From an uncultured Oscillospiraceae bacterium (GTDB taxonomy: Bacteria; Bacillota; Clostridia; Oscillospirales; Acutalibacteraceae): a stretch of DNA of 15,513 nt. The stretch covers positions 1-15,513 of the forward strand of contig URNF01000039.1 of assembly GCA_900549155.1 (NCBI GenBank), given 5' to 3'. The notes below the pieces were generated by a model. That model was not told the DNA's origin. It worked only from the letters and a program-made list of their open reading frames with translations, and ran no database searches. Made by a program: the position numbers and the translations under genes. Shown here one piece after another: positions 12,138 through 15,513 of this stretch; the first letter of the stretch is position 1, and every line of letters starts with the position of its first letter.

Positions 12138-14080
12138 TGGCAGAGGAAAAGGTCAGAGAATTCAAAGGTCCCGGCGGGCGACACGGCGGACGCGGTCCGC
12201 GCCCGAAGGTCAAAAATCCGGGAAAACTGATGATGCGGCTGCTAAAGTATATTCTGTCGCGCTATGCATGGCAATATCTGCTGGTGATCGTGTGCATTTT
12301 TGTCAATGTTTTTGCCAACATCCAGGGCACGCTGTTCACCAAAACACTGATCGACGACTACATCACCCCTCTGCTCGGCAGTCAGACGCCGGACTTTGCG
12401 CCGCTTGCCGGTGCCATTCTGCGGGTCGCCGGCTTCTACCTTTGCGGCATTCTCGCCGCCTTCGTGCAATCGCGCATCCTCATGTATGTCAGCCAGGGCA
12501 CGATGAAGCGGCTGCGTGACGACATGTTCACCCACATGGAAACACTGCCCATCCGCTATTTCGACACGCATTCCCACGGCGACATCATGTCCATGTACAC
12601 CAACGACATCGACACCCTGCGGCAGATGGTGAGCCAAAGCCTGCCGCAGATGATCCAAAGCGCCGTCACCATCGTCAGCGTGTTTGTCAGCATGATCACA
12701 CTGAGTGTGCCGCTGACCGCCGTGACGCTGTTGATGATCGCGGTCGTCCTCTTTGTTTCCAAAAAATTTGCAGGACTGAGCAGCCGCTATTTTGTGGCAC
12801 AGCAAAAGGACATCGGCACGGTCAACGGCTACATTGAGGAAATGCTGGACGGTCAGAAGGTCGTCAAGGTGTTCTGCCACGAGGAAGAAAATATCAAAGC
12901 ATTCAACGAGCTTAACGACAAGCTCTTTGACAGCGCCTACAATGCCAACCGCTTTTCCAACTATTTGGGGCCGATCAACGGGCAGCTCAGCCATTTAAGC
13001 TATGTGCTGTGCGCCATCGTCGGCGGCGGACTGGCGCTGAGCGGTGTGACGGGACTGACGCTCGGCGGACTTGCCAGCTTCCTCACCTTCAACAAGAGCT
13101 TCAGCCAACCCATCAACCAGGTCACCATGCAGGTCAACAGCATCATCATGGCGCTGGCGGGTGCGGAAAGAGTGTTTGCGCTGCTTGACGAGACACCGGA
13201 GACCGACGAGGGCTATGTCACGCTGACCTGTGCCGAAAAGCATGCCGACGGAACGCTCACCGCTTCCCCCACCCGCACCGGTCTTTGGGCATGGGCGCAT
13301 TATCACAAGGATACCGATGTCACCGACTATATCCCGCTGCAGGGCGCAGTCGTTTTCGATGACGTGGACTTTGGCTATGTGCCGGAGAAAACGGTGCTGC
13401 ACAGCATAAAGCTCTACGCCGCACCGGGACAAAAAATTGCCTTTGTCGGCTCAACGGGCGCGGGCAAAACCACCATTACCAACCTTATCAACCGTTTCTA
13501 TGACATCAGCGACGGCAAGATCCGCTATGACGGCATCAACATCAACAAGATCAAAAAAGCCGATCTGCGGCGCTCACTCGGCATCGTTCTGCAAGACACC
13601 AACCTGTTCACCGCCACCGTGCGGGAAAACATCCGCTACGGCAGACTGGATGCCACCGACGAGGAAGTGGTTGCGGCAGCGAAGCTCGCAAACGCCGACA
13701 GCTTCATTGCCCATCTTCCGGACGGCTATGACACCATGCTGACCGGCAACGGAGCCAACCTGTCGCAGGGACAGCGGCAGCTGCTGGCGATCGCCCGTGC
13801 CGCCATTGCCGATCCGCCCGTGCTCATTCTGGATGAGGCAACCTCTTCCATCGACACGCGCACCGAGCGTATCGTGCAGGAGGGCATGGATAAGCTCATG
13901 CACGGGCGCACGACCTTTGTCATTGCACACCGCCTGTCCACCGTGCGCAACAGCGACTGTATCGTGGTTCTCGAAAACGGCAGGATCATTGAACAGGGCT
14001 CGCACGACGAGCTGATTAAAAAGGAAGGCAGATACTATCAGCTGTATACCGGCAACGCGCCGAAAGCGGCAAATGCATAA
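12137..14080 (+). CDS. ABC exporter half-transporter, subunit with the consensus ATP site
   Basis: 647 residues. A Gly/Arg-rich cytosolic N-terminus (GPGGRHGGRGPRPK, 11-24) precedes six membrane helices (about 38-345). An insert at about 355-402, including TGLWAWAHYHKDTD, precedes the nucleotide-binding domain (about 403-640). Walker A GSTGAGKT (438-445), Walker B LILDE with catalytic Glu567, and His598 in IAHR are all canonical, while the signature is altered to LSQGQ (542-546). This complements the upstream subunit: one site combines these intact residues with the partner's VSGGQ, and the other is non-catalytic. The ribosome site GGAGGTGA lies in the end of the previous gene, and the start overlaps its stop by one base. 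The N-terminus and insert are typical of this Clostridia exporter group, as I recall it. Confidence 0.95.
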   Translation: MAEEKVREFKGPGGRHGGRGPRPKVKNPGKLMMRLLKYILSRYAWQYLLVIVCIFVNVFANIQGTLFTKTLIDDYITPLLGSQTPDFAPLAGAILRVAGFYLCGILAAFVQSRILMYVSQGTMKRLRDDMFTHMETLPIRYFDTHSHGDIMSMYTNDIDTLRQMVSQSLPQMIQSAVTIVSVFVSMITLSVPLTAVTLLMIAVVLFVSKKFAGLSSRYFVAQQKDIGTVNGYIEEMLDGQKVVKVFCHEEENIKAFNELNDKLFDSAYNANRFSNYLGPINGQLSHLSYVLCAIVGGGLALSGVTGLTLGGLASFLTFNKSFSQPINQVTMQVNSIIMALAGAERVFALLDETPETDEGYVTLTCAEKHADGTLTASPTRTGLWAWAHYHKDTDVTDYIPLQGAVVFDDVDFGYVPEKTVLHSIKLYAAPGQKIAFVGSTGAGKTTITNLINRFYDISDGKIRYDGININKIKKADLRRSLGIVLQDTNLFTATVRENIRYGRLDATDEEVVAAAKLANADSFIAHLPDGYDTMLTGNGANLSQGQRQLLAIARAAIADPPVLILDEATSSIDTRTERIVQEGMDKLMHGRTTFVIAHRLSTVRNSDCIVVLENGRIIEQGSHDELIKKEGRYYQLYTGNAPKAANA

Positions 14081-14120
14081 AAAATAAGAGGTTTGCGTTT
14101 CCGCAAACCTCTTATTTTTT
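14079..14120. terminator. Bidirectional terminator between the exporter operon and the FAD dehydrogenase gene
   Basis: A 19-bp perfect stem (14079-14097 with 14102-14120, 4-nt loop), with A6 on one side and T6 on the other, so it functions on both strands. It overlaps the last two bases of the exporter stop codon and lies 25 nt from the stop of the convergent gene. Confidence 0.92.
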
Positions 14121-14145
14121 ACTGTGTCAAAAGCACTTTCCGTTT

Positions 14146-15513
14146 TTACATCATGTGATCTGCCACGAAAAGACCCATAGCGCCGCTCTGCGACAGACCG
14201 CGGGTGATGCCGCTGCCGTCGCCGATCAGGTACATCCCCTCGGCGATCTCAAAGTTGCCGTTGTGCACGGGACGAATGGAGTAGTATTTGTTCTCACAGC
14301 CGTACAGCAGCGTGTCGTCGTTCGCCGTGCCGGGCGCGACCTTATCGAGCGCATAGATCGTCTCGATGATATTGGTGAGCGCACGATAGGGCATCACCAC
14401 CGACAAATCGCCGGGGAACGCCTTCAGCGTGGGAATGACGGTGTTTGCGGACAGGCGATGATCGTTGGTGCGTCTGCCGCGCACGAGGTCGCCGAAGCGC
14501 TGCACCATCACATTGCCCTCTGCGGCAAAGTTGGTGTTTTTCGCGATGTTCTCGGCATATTCCGTCGGCTTGTTGAAGTCTCCCGCGAAGTGGATGGACG
14601 AAAGGATGGCAAAGTTGCAGTTCTCCGTCTTTTTCTCCGGCTGTGCGAAGGAGTGACCGTTCGCCGTGATGACACCGTGGTTGTTCTCTGCGGAGACAAG
14701 ACCGCCCTGGTTGAAGCAGAACATACGGGTGCGATCCTCAAAGGTCTTGGTGCGATAGAGGATCTTCGGCTCATAGATCTGGCTGGAAAACTCGCGCCAG
14801 ATGATGTCCTTCATTTCCACGCGCACACCGATGTCCACGGAGTTGGCTTCCATCGTGACGCCGAAATCGTTGCAGACCTTTTTGACAAAATCCGCGCCAC
14901 TGCGTCCCGTGGCGATCACCAGCTTGTCCGCCGTGACCGTGTCCGCGCCGTCGGGCGTTTCGATATGCACACGGTATTCCCCGTCAACGCGCTCCACCGC
15001 CTTGCAGTCGGTGCGGGTGCACAGGGTCACGCCCTCCTGCTCCAAATGCTCAATGAGCAGCTGCATGGTGTGAAAATTCTTGTCCGTGCCGAGATGGCGC
15101 ACATTCATGTCGAGCAGGCGCAGGTTGTTTTGCAGACACTTGAGCTTCAGCGCCTCATTCGAGCGATACATCGGCGGATAATCGTCCGCAAAGCTCTCCA
15201 GCACATGATCCACCGCGTTGATATACTTCATCGCGGTATCCTCGCCGAGCTCCTCCCCCATGCTGCCGCCGTAGGCGGTGCCGAGGTTGAACTTGCCGTC
15301 GGAGAATGCACCCGCGCCGGCATAGCCGCTGGTGATGCTGCAAATGCCGCAGTGCAGACAGGAGCGTTCCTTTCCTGCGGGGCAATGGCGTTTCGAAAGC
15401 GCCAAACCTTTTTCCAAAATAATGATACGGCAATCCGGTTTCTTTTCATGCAGGCGGTATGCTGTCATCAGACCGCCGATGCCACCGCCGATAATTGCTA
15501 CATCATACTTCAT
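14146..15513 (-). CDS. FAD-dependent dehydrogenase/oxidoreductase of the COG2509 type
   Basis: 455 residues. An N-terminal FAD-binding Rossmann motif is present: YDVAIIGGGIGGLMTAYRL (3-21), with acidic Glu34 at the end of strand 2 (IIILEKG). Next is a Cys cluster (Cys44, 52, 55, 58, spaced C-x7-C-x2-C-x2-C) and GAGAFSDGKFNLG (66-78). The C-terminal FAD segment is LIGDGSGITRGLSQSGAMG, near 427-445. This pattern matches the 'uncharacterised FAD-dependent dehydrogenase' group (COG2509), whose substrate I do not know. The ATG is the last codon of the window and gives a natural N-terminus. The ribosome site and promoter are outside, so a slightly longer protein is possible. It is convergent with the exporter operon and probably unrelated to it. 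Confidence 0.88.
   Translation of the reverse strand: MKYDVAIIGGGIGGLMTAYRLHEKKPDCRIIILEKGLALSKRHCPAGKERSCLHCGICSITSGYAGAGAFSDGKFNLGTAYGGSMGEELGEDTAMKYINAVDHVLESFADDYPPMYRSNEALKLKCLQNNLRLLDMNVRHLGTDKNFHTMQLLIEHLEQEGVTLCTRTDCKAVERVDGEYRVHIETPDGADTVTADKLVIATGRSGADFVKKVCNDFGVTMEANSVDIGVRVEMKDIIWREFSSQIYEPKILYRTKTFEDRTRMFCFNQGGLVSAENNHGVITANGHSFAQPEKKTENCNFAILSSIHFAGDFNKPTEYAENIAKNTNFAAEGNVMVQRFGDLVRGRRTNDHRLSANTVIPTLKAFPGDLSVVMPYRALTNIIETIYALDKVAPGTANDDTLLYGCENKYYSIRPVHNGNFEIAEGMYLIGDGSGITRGLSQSGAMGLFVADHMM

Noticed and set aside
12242..12994. A 250-codon minus-strand open frame within the second ABC subunit
   Set aside because: Shadow of the membrane-domain coding sequence; no supporting signal.
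1..15513. CRISPR arrays, insertion sequences, phage or toxin-antitoxin modules
   Set aside because: No regularly spaced repeats, transposase-like frames, terminal inverted repeats or small paired toxin/antitoxin genes were seen on either strand.

Overview
The window looks like chromosome from a spore-forming, moderately GC-rich member of the Clostridia, plausibly Oscillospiraceae/Ruminococcaceae. The reasons are an alpha/beta-type small acid-soluble spore protein, Thr-rich 'TTTT' linkers in a secreted protein, a MarR + paired ABC-exporter operon of the kind common in Firmicutes, short intergenic regions, Bacillus/Clostridium-like sigma-A promoters with 17-nt spacers, and strong GGAGG-type ribosome sites. 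Species cannot be fixed from this sequence alone.

Layout, left to right. (1) A truncated tRNA-Asp(GUC) on the minus strand at the left edge, with its own near-perfect promoter. (2) A minus-strand proline operon proB-proA-proC covering the three committed steps from glutamate to proline. (3) A minus-strand six-pass membrane protein (YczE/DUF6198-like). It is preceded by a strong terminator that ends a minus-strand gene for a secreted, single-pass, Thr-rich surface protein. (4) Divergent from that, a plus-strand alr-mnmA pair (alanine racemase, tRNA 2-thiouridylase) overlapping by 8 nt and closed by a bidirectional terminator. (5) A decayed segment at 7803-9173. It holds the C-terminal half of an AraC-type regulator (minus) and the 3' part of a sugar-related enzyme (plus), joined head to head, both lacking their 5' ends. 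(6) A complete tRNA-Ala(CGC), minus strand, with encoded CCA and a bidirectional terminator abutting it. (7) A small spore-protein gene. (8) A plus-strand operon of a MarR regulator and two ABC half-transporters forming a heterodimeric exporter, with an inverted-repeat operator at the transcription start. (9) A convergent minus-strand FAD-dependent dehydrogenase whose ATG is the last codon of the window.

How the genes work together: ProB, ProA and ProC form a complete linear pathway. The MarR protein probably represses its own operon and so controls the exporter, whose two subunits carry complementary nucleotide sites (one degenerate, one consensus). The AraC/enzyme remnant is best read as a divergent regulator-target pair that lost its shared promoter region by deletion. 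Most of the window is ordinary housekeeping sequence. I found no CRISPR array, insertion sequence, phage gene, toxin-antitoxin pair or convincing new multi-gene system. The least explained items are the head-to-head truncation, the surface protein, and the terminator-containing leader before the YczE-like gene.
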